A stretch of 64,000 bases of DNA from Nordella sp. HKS 07 (GTDB taxonomy: Bacteria > Pseudomonadota > Alphaproteobacteria > Rhizobiales > Aestuariivirgaceae), in assembly GCF_011046735.1 (NCBI RefSeq), contig NZ_CP049258.1, forward strand, positions 868,001 to 932,000. The letters run 5' to 3'. A model generated the notes under the pieces. It did no database searches and had not been told where the DNA came from. It worked only from the letters and a program-made list of their open reading frames with translations. The translations under genes were made by a program, and so were the position numbers. This document shows positions 18,377-27,055 of the stretch, piece by piece (the stretch's first letter is position 1; each line of letters starts with the position of its first letter).

Positions 18377-18444
18377 CCTTGAACACAGTTTTATTGCACG
18401 CACGGTCGGCATTCGCTGAACCAAACGAAAAGGTCTGTTTCGAA

Positions 18445-19932
18445 ATGCCGTTCAGCAAGGCCCCTCACCCTTCCCGTCGCTTCGCGTCGGGCCCCTTCCC
18501 TCTCCCGGCATCGCGGGGCGAGGGTATTCGGCGCGCGCTTCCTGCGATAGCGCTCCTCCTCCCTCTCCTCTGGCCGGCACAGGCCCAAGCGGCGGAACTC
18601 AACGGCGCCGAATTACTGCTGCCCTGGGCGGTGCCCTTTCTCGGCATCCTGCTGTCGATCGCGCTGCTTCCTCTGCTGGCCCATGATTTCTGGGAACATC
18701 ACCAGGGCAAGATCGCGGCGTTCTGGGCCGCCCTCGTCCTCCTGCCCCTCTTCACCCTCTTCGATTCGGCGACCGCCACCGCGGCAATCGGTCATGCGAT
18801 CGTTCTCGAATATATTCCGTTCATCCTGCTCCTGCTCGCGCTCTTCACGGTCGCCGGCGGCATCGTGCTGCGCGGGAATCTCCATGGCTCGCCCGCCGTC
18901 AATACCGGGCTTCTGGCCATAGGCTCGGCGCTGGCGAGCTTCACCGGCACGACAGGTGCTGCCATGGTGATGATCCGCCCGCTGCTGCGCGCCAATGACG
19001 ACCGCAAGCGCAATGCGCATGTCGTCATCTTCTTCATCTTCCTCGTCGCGAATATCGGCGGCTCGCTCACCCCGCTCGGTGACCCGCCTCTGTTCCTGGG
19101 GTTCCTGCGCGGCGTCGATTTCTTCTGGACCACCGAGCATCTCTTTCTCGAAACGCTGTTCCTGGTCGCCGTCCTTCTGGTGATGTTCTTCATTCTCGAC
19201 AGCATCATCTATCGCCAGGACGGCCATTCGAAGCCTGATCCCACCCCTGACGACGAGCGTTTGCGCCTGTCGGGCGGCCTCAACATCGTCCTGCTCGGCG
19301 TCATCATCGGCGCGATCCTGCTCAGCGCCTCCGCCTCGCTCGGCACCGTCCGCATTCTCGGCGTCGATGCCGAGATCGCGAACATCCTGCGCGACCTCGT
19401 GATGATTACCGTGACGTTTGTCTCCCTCGCGGTGACGCCCAAGGCGGATCGCGAAGCCAATGCCTTTTCCTGGGAACCGATCAAGGAAGTGGCCAAGCTC
19501 TTCGCCGGGATCTTCATCACCATCATCCCGGTGCTCGCCATGCTGAAGGCGGGCCAGAACGGCGTCTTCGCGCCACTCGTCGCGCTGGTCAGCAGCGCCG
19601 ATGGCTCACCCAACACCGCCGCCTATTTCTGGCTGACCGGCATGCTGTCGGCCTTCCTCGATAATGCGCCGACCTATCTGGTCTTCTTCGAGCTGGGGGG
19701 CGGCGATCCGCAGGAGCTCATGTACGCGAAGGAAATGACGCTGACGGCGATCTCGGCCGGCGCGGTCTTCATGGGCGCCCTCACCTATATAGGCAACGCG
19801 CCCAATTTCATGGTGTATTCGATCGCCCGGCGCTCCGGCGTCAACATGCCGGGCTTCTTCGGTTACATGCTGTGGTCGGTCACGATCCTGCTGCCCCTAT
19901 TCGCGCTCCTGACCTTCATCTTCTATATGTGA
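18445..19932 (+). CDS. sodium:proton antiporter-like membrane protein (NhaD/citrate transporter superfamily)
   Basis: Integral membrane ion transporter of 495 aa from this start, with about 11-12 hydrophobic segments and the motif FTGTTGAAMVMIRPLL followed by GGSLTPLGDPPLFLGFLRG, typical of NhaD-like members of the ion transporter superfamily. A hydrophobic leader (ALPAIALLLPLLWPAQAQA) starts near residue 32. The frame also reaches a TTG at 18379; the ATG at 18445 has AAAGGT upstream. The first 30 or so codons are translated from a REP-like repeat, so the N-terminus is odd and the biological start is the least certain part. Confidence 0.75.
   Translation: MPFSKAPHPSRRFASGPFPLPASRGEGIRRALPAIALLLPLLWPAQAQAAELNGAELLLPWAVPFLGILLSIALLPLLAHDFWEHHQGKIAAFWAALVLLPLFTLFDSATATAAIGHAIVLEYIPFILLLLALFTVAGGIVLRGNLHGSPAVNTGLLAIGSALASFTGTTGAAMVMIRPLLRANDDRKRNAHVVIFFIFLVANIGGSLTPLGDPPLFLGFLRGVDFFWTTEHLFLETLFLVAVLLVMFFILDSIIYRQDGHSKPDPTPDDERLRLSGGLNIVLLGVIIGAILLSASASLGTVRILGVDAEIANILRDLVMITVTFVSLAVTPKADREANAFSWEPIKEVAKLFAGIFITIIPVLAMLKAGQNGVFAPLVALVSSADGSPNTAAYFWLTGMLSAFLDNAPTYLVFFELGGGDPQELMYAKEMTLTAISAGAVFMGALTYIGNAPNFMVYSIARRSGVNMPGFFGYMLWSVTILLPLFALLTFIFYM
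18460..18533. repeat. REP-like palindromic element, copy 2, inside the antiporter reading frame
   Basis: Contains CCCTCTCCCGGCATCGCGGG GCGAGGG, the reverse complement of the element at 18341 with a few changes, plus a short GTCGCTTCGCGTCGGGCCCC hairpin. It is translated as residues 6-30 of the antiporter if the ATG at 18445 is used. Confidence 0.65.
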
Positions 19933-19950
19933 TGACTGCCGGACCTAGAT

Positions 19951-19980
19951 CGCCGGACGCTCACATAGAATCGTCCGGCG
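19951..19980. repeat. hairpin after the antiporter gene
   Basis: Arms CGCCGGACG (19951-19959) and CGTCCGGCG (19972-19980). No T-run follows; it may stabilise the 3' end or act as a weak terminator. Confidence 0.5.
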
Positions 19981-19999
19981 CTCCAACTCTCTGATTTGC

Positions 20000-20068
20000 G
20001 CATCGGATTATCCGAAAACCGCTTCGATGGCCGGGTCAGGCCCGGCCACAAGCTTTTCGGTCCGATGC
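20000..20068. repeat. long imperfect palindrome between convergent genes
   Basis: Outer arms GCATCGGA (20000-20007) / TCCGATGC (20061-20068), then CCGAAAA / TTTTCGG, GCTT / AAGC, and a central GGCCGGG / CCCGGCC stem. It ends on the last stop-codon base of the UPF0114 gene. Confidence 0.55.
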
Positions 20069-20580
20069 TACTCTTCCTTGCCCTTGCCGGTGGCCGACAT
20101 CACCTTGTCGATGATGGCGAGGAAGATCGCCGAGACCACGAAGGCCATATGCATGATGGTGAGCCACATGATCTGCTCGGACGTATACTGGGCGGAGTTG
20201 AGAAACACCTGCAGAAGGTGGATGGAGGAGATGGCGACGATGGTCGAGGCGACCTTCACCTTGAGGGAGCCGGCATCGATCTTGCCGAGCCAGTGCACCT
20301 CGCCGTCGGCTTTGTCGAAGCGGCTGACGAAATTCTCATAGCCCGAGATGATCACCATCACCACCAGGCTCGCCACCAGCGCCGCATCGATCAGCCCCAG
20401 CATCTTGAGGATGGTGTCGGTGTCCTCTAGCACCATGACCTTGCTGACGAACTCGATGAGCTTGTTGGCGAAGGAGAAGGCATAGATAGCGAGCGCCAGG
20501 GCGAGCCCCAGATAGAACACCACGAGCAACCAGCGAGAGGCGAGGATGATCGATTCGATGAAATGCTCGATGGGTTTCAT
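20068..20580 (-). CDS. UPF0114 (YqhA-like) inner membrane protein
   Basis: 170 aa with four predicted membrane helices. The N-terminal motif EHFIESIILASRWLLVVFYL and LIDAALVASLVVMVIISGYE followed by ENFVSRF are characteristic of the YqhA/TIGR00645 family, whose function is not established. It is convergent with the antiporter gene across two hairpins and divergent from the proline-racemase-family gene. Normal length for the family. Confidence 0.9.
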   Translation of the reverse strand: MKPIEHFIESIILASRWLLVVFYLGLALALAIYAFSFANKLIEFVSKVMVLEDTDTILKMLGLIDAALVASLVVMVIISGYENFVSRFDKADGEVHWLGKIDAGSLKVKVASTIVAISSIHLLQVFLNSAQYTSEQIMWLTIMHMAFVVSAIFLAIIDKVMSATGKGKEE

Positions 20581-20646
20581 GGGGCCCTTCCGTTATGTCC
20601 GGCGTTTTCATAACCTATCAATTCGGGCAATCAAGAGGCAGAAACC

Positions 20647-21675
20647 ATGCGGAGTTGCAAGGCGGTCCAGATCGTCGGCTGCCATGCCGAAGGTGAGGTC
20701 GGCGATGTCATCGTGGGGGGCGTGGCGCCGCCGCCCGGCTCGACTTTGTGGGACCAGTCGCGCTTCATCGCCGACGACCAGGAATTGCGCAATTTCGTCC
20801 TGAACGAGCCCCGGGGCGGAGTCTTCCGCCATGTCAACCTGCTGGTGCCCCCGAAGAACCCCGAAGCCCAGATGGGCTTCATCATCATGGAGCCCGAGGA
20901 CACCCCGCCGATGTCGGGCTCGAACTGCATCTGCGTGGCGACCGTCTTGCTCGACACCGGCATACTGCCGATGCAGGAACCGGAGACGTTGCTCGTGCTG
21001 GAGGCGCCCGCGGGTCTGATCTCCATCCGGGCCGAATGCCGGAACGGCAAGGCCGAGCGCATCATTCTGCGCAATGTGCCCTCCTTCGCCGACAAGCTCG
21101 GCGTGACGCTGGATGTGCCGGGTGTCGGCGCCGTCACCGTCGATATCGCCTTCGGCGGCGACAGTTTCGTCATCGCCCGCGCCCGGGATTTCGGCTTCGC
21201 GATGAAGCCGGAGGAAGCGCGCGACATTGCGGTCATGGGCCGCCGGATCGTCAAGGCGGCCAATGAGCAGCTGGGCTTCCGGCACCCGGTCCTCGCCGGC
21301 TGGAACCACATCTCTTTCTGCTTCATGACCGGCGAGCTCGAGCAGGTCGACGGAAACCTCTCCAGCCGCAATGCCTGCGTCGTCAATCCGGGCAAGCTCG
21401 ACCGCTCGCCGACCGGCACCGGCTGCTCGGCGCTGATGGCGGTGCTGCATGCCAAGGGCCTGCTCAGAACGGGCGAGCGCTTCGTCGGCCGCTCGATCAT
21501 CGAATCGCGCTTCGACGGCCGCATCGAGGACGAGACCGAGATTGCCGGGCGCAAGGCGATCATTCCCTCGATCGCCGGGCGCGCCTGGATCACCGGCACC
21601 TCGACCTTGCTGCTCGATCCCGATGATCCCTGGCCGTCGGGCTACAAGATCGCCGATACCTGGCCCAGCATTTGA
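20647..21675 (+). CDS. proline racemase superfamily enzyme (hydroxyproline epimerase/dehydratase type)
   Basis: 342 aa cytoplasmic enzyme of the proline racemase superfamily. The general acid/base site normally reads MCGHG; here it is MSGSNCICV, with Ser at position 90, while the second site SPTGTGCSA keeps Cys260. Superfamily members carry Cys-Cys, Ser-Cys or Cys-Thr pairs and act as proline racemases, 4-hydroxyproline 2-epimerases or 3-hydroxyproline dehydratases. The Ser-Cys pair argues against classic proline racemase. No other hydroxyproline genes are adjacent, so the substrate is open. Confidence 0.85.
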   Translation: MRSCKAVQIVGCHAEGEVGDVIVGGVAPPPGSTLWDQSRFIADDQELRNFVLNEPRGGVFRHVNLLVPPKNPEAQMGFIIMEPEDTPPMSGSNCICVATVLLDTGILPMQEPETLLVLEAPAGLISIRAECRNGKAERIILRNVPSFADKLGVTLDVPGVGAVTVDIAFGGDSFVIARARDFGFAMKPEEARDIAVMGRRIVKAANEQLGFRHPVLAGWNHISFCFMTGELEQVDGNLSSRNACVVNPGKLDRSPTGTGCSALMAVLHAKGLLRTGERFVGRSIIESRFDGRIEDETEIAGRKAIIPSIAGRAWITGTSTLLLDPDDPWPSGYKIADTWPSI

Positions 21676-21681
21676 CGAAAC

Positions 21682-21710
21682 AAAAAATCCCGACCGCTCC
21701 GGACCGGGAT
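21682..21710 (-). terminator. rho-independent terminator for the GlsB-type gene
   Basis: Read on the minus strand, ATCCCGGTCC and GGTCGGGAT form a near-perfect stem followed by a run of six T (plus-strand A run 21682-21687). It also lies just past the stop of the convergent gene and could work both ways. Confidence 0.75.
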
Positions 21711-21742
21711 CCTTGCAACAGAAAGCAGAAGTAAAACTGCGT

Positions 21743-21988
21743 TCAGGCGCGCTTGATGAGCCGCAGTATGACCAGCAGGATGATGGCCCCGATCGTGGCG
21801 GAGATGATCGCGCCGAGGATGTCGCCGCCGAGCGAGATGCCGAGTCGCGGAAACAGCCAACTCGCAATGAGCGAGCCGACGATGCCGACGACGATATCGC
21901 CGATGAGGCCATAGCCGCCCCCTTTGACGATCTGGCCCGCCAGCCAGCCGGCAATGAGGCCGATAATGATCGCGATGATAATGCTCAT
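21743..21988 (-). CDS. GlsB/YeaQ/YmgE family stress-response membrane protein
   Basis: 81 aa, three hydrophobic segments. MSIIIAIIIGLIAGWLAGQI followed by YGLIGDIVVGIVGSLIASWL is the transglycosylase-associated (GlsB/YeaQ) family pattern, with the conserved G-D-I-V-V-G-I-V-G core. It is a small inner-membrane protein usually induced by stress; biochemical role unknown. GGAGG precedes the ATG and a terminator follows at 21710-21682. Confidence 0.9.
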   Translation of the reverse strand: MSIIIAIIIGLIAGWLAGQIVKGGGYGLIGDIVVGIVGSLIASWLFPRLGISLGGDILGAIISATIGAIILLVILRLIKRA

Positions 21989-22057
21989 AGTCCCCTCCAG
22001 GTTAGTCTACGGCAACGAACCTATCAGAAATCAGAGCGGCCGCTAAGGCAGTCTTCG

Positions 22058-22798
22058 TCAGGCGTTGGCGCCGCCATCGACAAGAAACGACGCGCCGGTG
22101 ACCTGGCGGGCGCCGTCGCTCGACAGATAGGCGACGGCCGCCGCCACATCCGTTGCCGAACCGAATTGACCGAGCGCGGTGAGGCCGCGCTGTTCATCGG
22201 CGCTTGCGCCGTCGGATGGATTCATATCGGTCTCGGTCGAGCCTGGCTGAACGAGATTCACCGTAATGCCGCGCGGCCCGAGATCGCGGGCGAGTACCTT
22301 GGTGAAACCGATGAGCGCCGACTTGCTCATGGCATAGAGGGCGACACCCGGAAACGGCACGCGCTCGCCGAGATTGCTGCCGATAGCGATGATGCGGCCG
22401 CCCGTGCGCATGTGCCGCGAGGCTTCCTGCGCAGCGACGAACGCTGCCCGCGCATGAATCGCCATGGTGCGGTCGTATTCCTCGAGGCTCACCGCCTCGA
22501 AGGGACCAAAGGGGAAGACGCCGGCATTGTTGATGAGAATATCGAGGCGGCCCAGGCCCTTCACCGTTTCGACGACGGCGCGCCTGACCGCTTCGGGATC
22601 GCTGCTGTCGGCCACGATGGCTAGTCCTTTGCGGCCCTGGGCTTCGATGTCGGCAATCACCTTGTCCGCCGCGGCCGCCTCCTTCGCGAAGCTTATGGCG
22701 ACATCCGCCCCCTCAGCCGCGAGCCGCCTGGCGATGGCGGCGCCGATGCCGCGGCTGCCGCCGGTGACGAGCGCTACTTTTCCGGACAAGTTGCTCAT
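22058..22798 (-). CDS. SDR family NAD(P)-dependent oxidoreductase
   Basis: 246 aa short-chain dehydrogenase. The cofactor motif TGGSRGIGAAIARRL lies at residues 11-25, NNAG near 89, and the catalytic YAMSK in the normal place, with the family C-terminus GASFLVDGGANA. The frame is open to 22858, but the ATG at 22798 starts the Rossmann fold directly and has GGAGAG upstream. It is divergent from a TetR-type regulator with a palindrome at 22814-22829 between them, so it is probably the regulator's target. Substrate not predictable. Confidence 0.9.
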   Translation of the reverse strand: MSNLSGKVALVTGGSRGIGAAIARRLAAEGADVAISFAKEAAAADKVIADIEAQGRKGLAIVADSSDPEAVRRAVVETVKGLGRLDILINNAGVFPFGPFEAVSLEEYDRTMAIHARAAFVAAQEASRHMRTGGRIIAIGSNLGERVPFPGVALYAMSKSALIGFTKVLARDLGPRGITVNLVQPGSTETDMNPSDGASADEQRGLTALGQFGSATDVAAAVAYLSSDGARQVTGASFLVDGGANA

Positions 22799-22813
22799 TT
22801 CACTCTCCATTAC

Positions 22814-22829
22814 TGTATCGATCGGTACA
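22814..22829. promoter_or_regulatory. probable TetR-type operator
   Basis: TGTATCGATCGGTACA is a 16 bp palindrome with one mismatched pair, centred on CGATCG, lying between the divergent SDR and TetR starts. Size and position suit binding by a TetR-family dimer. Confidence 0.6.
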
Positions 22830-22879
22830 AATATGAGAGTCTTGCGTTGGACCGTCAAGAGAATTATTTACTGAACGGT

Positions 22880-23503
22880 ATGAAAAAGGATAATCCGCCG
22901 GGCGAACGCGGCCGGCCGCGTAATTTCAACCGCGCCCAAGCCTTGCGCCGCGCGATGGAGGTGTTCTGGGAGCGCGGCTATGAGGGCACCTCCCTGACTG
23001 ACCTTACTCACGCCATGGGCATCGAACGGCCGAGCCTCTATGCCGCCTTCGGCTGCAAGGAGAAGCTCTTCCGCGAGGCGGTCGACCTTTACAATGCGGT
23101 AGAGGGCGTTCCGGCGCGGCGCGCGCTTGAAACGGCGCCGACGGCGCGCCAGGCAATCGAGATGATGCTGCGCGATTATGCGGCGAGTTATACGAAGCCC
23201 AACCAGCCTCCCGGCTGCATGATCGTGCTGTCGGCCCTTCTCGGCACGCCGCAGAACAAGGACGTGCGCGACCATCTGGCGGCGCATCGACGCCAGTCCT
23301 ATCTCGACCTCGAAGCCTGCATCGCGCGCGGCATGGCGGAAGGCGATGTCCCTAGAACCGCCAATGCCGAGCGCCTGGCCGGCTTCTACGCGACTCTGCT
23401 CGAAGGCCTGTCGATCCAGGCCCGCGACGGTGCAACATGCGACAAGCTGAATACCATCATCGACGGCGCCATGGCCGCCTGGGATCCGCTGACGGCCAGC
23501 TGA
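22880..23503 (+). CDS. TetR/AcrR family transcriptional regulator
   Basis: 207 aa. The N-terminal helix-turn-helix (ALRRAMEVFWERGYEGTSLT, then MGIERPSLYAAFGCKEKLF) is the TetR DNA-binding domain; the rest is a ligand-binding helical bundle with a TetR C-terminal part (GCMIVLSALLG). A frame-extending TTG exists at 22847, but the ATG at 22880 gives the standard length. It is divergent from the SDR gene and likely represses it through the palindrome at 22814-22829. Confidence 0.9.
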   Translation: MKKDNPPGERGRPRNFNRAQALRRAMEVFWERGYEGTSLTDLTHAMGIERPSLYAAFGCKEKLFREAVDLYNAVEGVPARRALETAPTARQAIEMMLRDYAASYTKPNQPPGCMIVLSALLGTPQNKDVRDHLAAHRRQSYLDLEACIARGMAEGDVPRTANAERLAGFYATLLEGLSIQARDGATCDKLNTIIDGAMAAWDPLTAS

Positions 23504-23637
23504 CGCGCCTGATTCGCGTGATAACGAGAAAGTGAAACTTCTGACATTGCCATTATGACGTGTGCTCGGTAGCGAATTTTGTCGGCCACCCGGAAGAGGC
23601 ACCGCCGGCTGTCAAACGGAACGGATAAGGGGATTCC

Positions 23638-24036
23638 ATGGACTTCATGTTTCTTTCGCGCTTCGCGCCACAGCTTCTGAGCGTGCTGCGCATCATCACC
23701 GCTTTGCTTTTCTTCGCCCACGGCTCGGCCAAGTATTTCGGCTTTCCGGCGGTCGAAGGGCTCGCCAATGTGCCGCCGATGTCGCCGGGCGGCATTGCCG
23801 GCATTCTGGAAATCGTCGGCGGCATTCTGTTGGTCATCGGCCTCTTCAGCCGCCTCACCGCCTTCATCCTGTCCGGTTTGATGGCGGTCGCCTATTTCAT
23901 GGTGCATGCGCCGCAGGGCTTCCATCCCATTCTCAATAATGGCGAGCTGGCAATCCTTTATTGCTTTATCTTCCTCTATATCGCCGCCGCGGGCCCCGGC
24001 CCCTGGAGCGTTGACGCCAGCCGCGGAAAGGCCTGA
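23638..24036 (+). CDS. DoxX family membrane protein
   Basis: 132 aa with four hydrophobic segments. LRIITALLFFAHGSAKYFGF at the N-terminus and GGILLVIGLFSRLTAFILSG are typical of DoxX (PF07681). These small inner-membrane proteins are linked to redox and thiol stress in some bacteria, but the function here is not evident. It is monocistronic, with a strong terminator at 24051. Confidence 0.85.
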   Translation: MDFMFLSRFAPQLLSVLRIITALLFFAHGSAKYFGFPAVEGLANVPPMSPGGIAGILEIVGGILLVIGLFSRLTAFILSGLMAVAYFMVHAPQGFHPILNNGELAILYCFIFLYIAAAGPGPWSVDASRGKA

Positions 24037-24050
24037 GCGTTTCCTGATGC

Positions 24051-24076
24051 GGCCCGCTCGAAAGAGCGGGCCTTTT
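24051..24076 (+). terminator. rho-independent terminator after the DoxX gene
   Basis: Perfect stem GGCCCGCTC (24051-24059) / GAGCGGGCC (24064-24072), GAAA loop, then TTTTC. Confidence 0.85.
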
Positions 24077-24172
24077 CAAACTCTTAAATTTTACGTCCCG
24101 GGTAAATTGACGCTGGTGTAAGCGCGCCTTCCCCCATAAGCTCCGATTCAGGGAGTTTACGGAGGAATAGCT

Positions 24173-25804
24173 ATGTCCTTTGCCCGCCTGTTGGCCTGGG
24201 CGCCGGTAGTGCTACTTCTATGGATGGCAGCCCCGCTGGCGCAGGCCGCCGAGAATGAAATGGTCGCCGCCGAGATCCGCAAGATCATCGACAGCGGCGA
24301 ACCCCTCATGGGCGACCAGCAGTCGGACGAACGCATCGTCGAGGTCTATGTCTTCTATGCCGACGACCGCGACTACAAACCCCTCTGGGTACGCGATAGT
24401 GGTCCCAAGGCGAAGGCCCGTGATGTGCTCGACGCGATCAAGGGCGCCGCGGATCTGGGGCTCGATCCCCTTGCTTATCGGGTCGCCGAGATCGACGCGA
24501 AGATGGAAACGGCGAAGACGCCGCGCGAGCTAGCCGAGCTCGAATTCCTCCTCACCCGCGCTTTCATCGATTTCGGCCGCGACATCAATCGCGGCATCGT
24601 CGAGCCGCAGGCGGCCGGAAAGGAGAACGCCATCGTCTCCAAGGAGCTCGGGGCGCTCACCCTGATCGACGGCGCCGAGCAGGCAAACAGCATCGCCGAT
24701 TATGTCAGGACGCTCGAGCCGCAGACGCCGGAATATCAGCGCCTCAAATCGGCGCTTGCCGCCTATCGCGATATCGAAGCCAGGGGCGGCTTCCCGGTGA
24801 TCGGCAAGGGCGGTGCGCTCAAGCCGGGCATGCGCGACCAGCGCATCCTTGCCATCCGCAAATATCTGCTCCTCACCGGCGATCTCCCGGCCGATGCCGA
24901 CAAGGGCGAAGATCTCTACGATACCGACCTGGTCGCCGCGGTGAAGTGGTTCCAATACCGCCACGGTCTCACTGAGGATGGCATCCTGGCGCAGAGTTCC
25001 TTCGACGCGATGAGCGTGCCGGTCGCCGACCGTATCCGCCAGCTCGAGATCAATATGGAGCGGCGGCGCTGGATGGATGACGATCTGGGCCAACTCTATA
25101 TCCTGGTCAACATCGCCGACCAGGAGCTCAAGGTGGTGAAGGACGGCAAGACCGTGCATACCGCGCGTGTCGTGGTCGGCAAGCCCTTCACCCGTACACC
25201 GGTCTTCTCCGAGAAGATGAAATACATCGTTCTCAACCCCTATTGGAACGTGCCGCCCAATATCGCCAACAACGAATATCTGCCCAAGCTCAAGCGCAAT
25301 CCGAACGCGCTCAAGCGCGAGCGCATCCGCGTCTTCTCCGGCAATGGCGATGGCGGTACGGAAGTCGATCCCGCTACCGTGAACTGGTCGTCGATGCGCC
25401 GCATGCCCTATTCGCTGCGCCAGGATTCGGGGCCTAAGAACGCGCTGGGGCGGGTGAAGTTCATGTTCCCCAACCGCTTCAATGTCTATTTGCACGACAC
25501 GCCGTCAAAGAGCCTGTTCAACCACGATCTGCGTATTTTCAGCCATGGCTGCATAAGGGTGCAGGACCCGCTCGATCTCGCCGAATTGCTTCTCGCCGGT
25601 CAGGGCTGGTCGAAAGCGCGCATCGACGCCCAGATCGCGCAAGGCGGCCAGCGCATCATCAATCTCAAGACGCCGGTCCCGGTGCATGTGACCTATTTGA
25701 CCGCCTGGGCGAACAAGGACGGCTCGATCCATTTCCGCCGCGACGTCTACAAACGCGACGAGCAGCTGGCCAGGGTGCTGGCGGGTTCGGAAGCGGGCGG
25801 CTGA
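24173..25804 (+). CDS. L,D-transpeptidase of the YcbB/LdtD type
   Basis: 543 aa periplasmic enzyme that makes 3-3 peptidoglycan cross-links or attaches proteins to peptidoglycan. A signal peptide covers residues 1-25 (cleavage after PLAQA). A peptidoglycan-binding-like segment (YDTDLVAAVKWFQYRHGLTE) lies around residues 240-280, and the YkuD catalytic domain at about 300-480 has the HGCIRVQDP motif with the nucleophile Cys460. Length and the large insert in the catalytic domain are usual for the YcbB group. GGAGG precedes the ATG. Confidence 0.9.
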   Translation: MSFARLLAWAPVVLLLWMAAPLAQAAENEMVAAEIRKIIDSGEPLMGDQQSDERIVEVYVFYADDRDYKPLWVRDSGPKAKARDVLDAIKGAADLGLDPLAYRVAEIDAKMETAKTPRELAELEFLLTRAFIDFGRDINRGIVEPQAAGKENAIVSKELGALTLIDGAEQANSIADYVRTLEPQTPEYQRLKSALAAYRDIEARGGFPVIGKGGALKPGMRDQRILAIRKYLLLTGDLPADADKGEDLYDTDLVAAVKWFQYRHGLTEDGILAQSSFDAMSVPVADRIRQLEINMERRRWMDDDLGQLYILVNIADQELKVVKDGKTVHTARVVVGKPFTRTPVFSEKMKYIVLNPYWNVPPNIANNEYLPKLKRNPNALKRERIRVFSGNGDGGTEVDPATVNWSSMRRMPYSLRQDSGPKNALGRVKFMFPNRFNVYLHDTPSKSLFNHDLRIFSHGCIRVQDPLDLAELLLAGQGWSKARIDAQIAQGGQRIINLKTPVPVHVTYLTAWANKDGSIHFRRDVYKRDEQLARVLAGSEAGG

Positions 25805-25821
25805 GTTGATCTGCCCCTGGC

Positions 25822-27036
25822 TCAGACCTCGAGACCGTCACCATCGAGCGGGACATCCTGTCCCGCCTCGTTCTTGGCGCCCGTGAGCTGGCCGTTGCCG
25901 TAGATATAACGCAGTCCCTGCCCTTGCCCGGCAGGGCGCGTCAGGATCAGGCTCACGCTGTCATCGGGATTGGGCCGCTTGGCACAATTATTGTGCCGGG
26001 GCGTCGCCGCCCTGCCCCAGGAGTCATCGCCGACATAGAGCGGCGTCACTTTCGGGAAATCCCAGCGCGGAATGCGGACATAATCCACTTCCGTGAAGAA
26101 CTTGCCGAAGTTGGAGCCCGTCGCGTCGCCATCCGCGTCGGGCGTCACGATCTTCCTGAGCTTCCTCACCGCCCTCGCCCAGGCCTTCAACGCCGCGTCA
26201 TCGCCGCTGCCGTCGCGATCGACGGCGGCGGGATGCGCGAGACGGAACAGCGGCAGCGCCTTGGCGGCCGGATTTGTTTCGGCCCAGATATCGAAAGCCT
26301 GCTGCGCGACATCGCCAAAGGCGACGATTGCCTGAAGCGGACCGGCCGCCAGGAGCGCGTCATAGAGTGCGTGGCGCGCCGTCTTGATCGCCTGATTGTT
26401 CTTCAACACGGCGAGCCCCTTGGTCCGGGCCCTTGGACGCATGGCGACGGCGAAGGCGTTGACCAGGACATAGCTGCGTGTGAGCCCCAATTTGGCGAGG
26501 AAGCCTTGCGTCTTCTGGCCGGAATCGCCGATGAGCGAACGCCGGGCGAAGGGCAGGCATTCGGCGGGGCCCGGATCGGACGCGATGCACAGGAGGCGCG
26601 CCGAACCGTCGAGCCGGCCGCGAAAGAAGAGATTGCCGAAATGATCCCAGAAGATCGTGGGATCGCCGGTGGCCGTCAGATAATTCGGGGTCGCGTCGAA
26701 TATCGCCTTGACCGGCGGCGGCGGGCCCGCATCGAACTGCGCCTGCTCACTTGCCGGGATCGGGCGCAGCGTGACACGGCTGAGCTCCAGCGTGTCGGCC
26801 CCGACCTTTCCGCTCAGCAGGTTGCGATTCTTGATCTTGAGCGAAAAAGCCTGGCCTGAGAGCCTGCCGGTCAGCGTCTTGGTCGCGGCATCGCCTCTGA
26901 GCCTGATCGTGCTGCCGCCGAGAGCAAGCGTTCCGCTGGTCGCCGACGCCATGCGGATGACTGCCTCGCCAAGACCGGCATTCGCCCGCGTCATGCTGAA
27001 GAAGCCGGATGCACTCACCGTCGCGGGAGCCGCCAT
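25822..27036 (-). CDS. uracil-DNA glycosylase superfamily-like protein with extra N-terminal domain
   Basis: 404 aa, third gene of a leftward three-gene operon, 19 nt after the S41 protease. Residues about 145-290 resemble the UDG superfamily: LLCIASDPGPAE (motif 1 region), LIGDSGQKTQGFLAKLGLTR, AIVAFGDVAQQAF, and RLAHPAA (motif 2, usually HPS/HPA). The N-terminal 110 residues have a repetitive beta-like composition and are not part of the glycosylase fold; the C-terminal 90 residues are unassigned. No signal peptide. Whether it still binds uracil or DNA is open, since the usual E/Q-D catalytic context differs. Family assignment is by my own motif reading. Confidence 0.5.
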   Translation of the reverse strand: MAAPATVSASGFFSMTRANAGLGEAVIRMASATSGTLALGGSTIRLRGDAATKTLTGRLSGQAFSLKIKNRNLLSGKVGADTLELSRVTLRPIPASEQAQFDAGPPPPVKAIFDATPNYLTATGDPTIFWDHFGNLFFRGRLDGSARLLCIASDPGPAECLPFARRSLIGDSGQKTQGFLAKLGLTRSYVLVNAFAVAMRPRARTKGLAVLKNNQAIKTARHALYDALLAAGPLQAIVAFGDVAQQAFDIWAETNPAAKALPLFRLAHPAAVDRDGSGDDAALKAWARAVRKLRKIVTPDADGDATGSNFGKFFTEVDYVRIPRWDFPKVTPLYVGDDSWGRAATPRHNNCAKRPNPDDSVSLILTRPAGQGQGLRYIYGNGQLTGAKNEAGQDVPLDGDGLEV

Positions 27037-27055
27037 ACTTGTCTCCTGTCGTGGC

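Noticed and set aside
20608-21954. 448-codon minus-strand open frame
   Set aside because: Shadow of the proline racemase superfamily gene in GC-rich DNA; no ribosome binding site or family.
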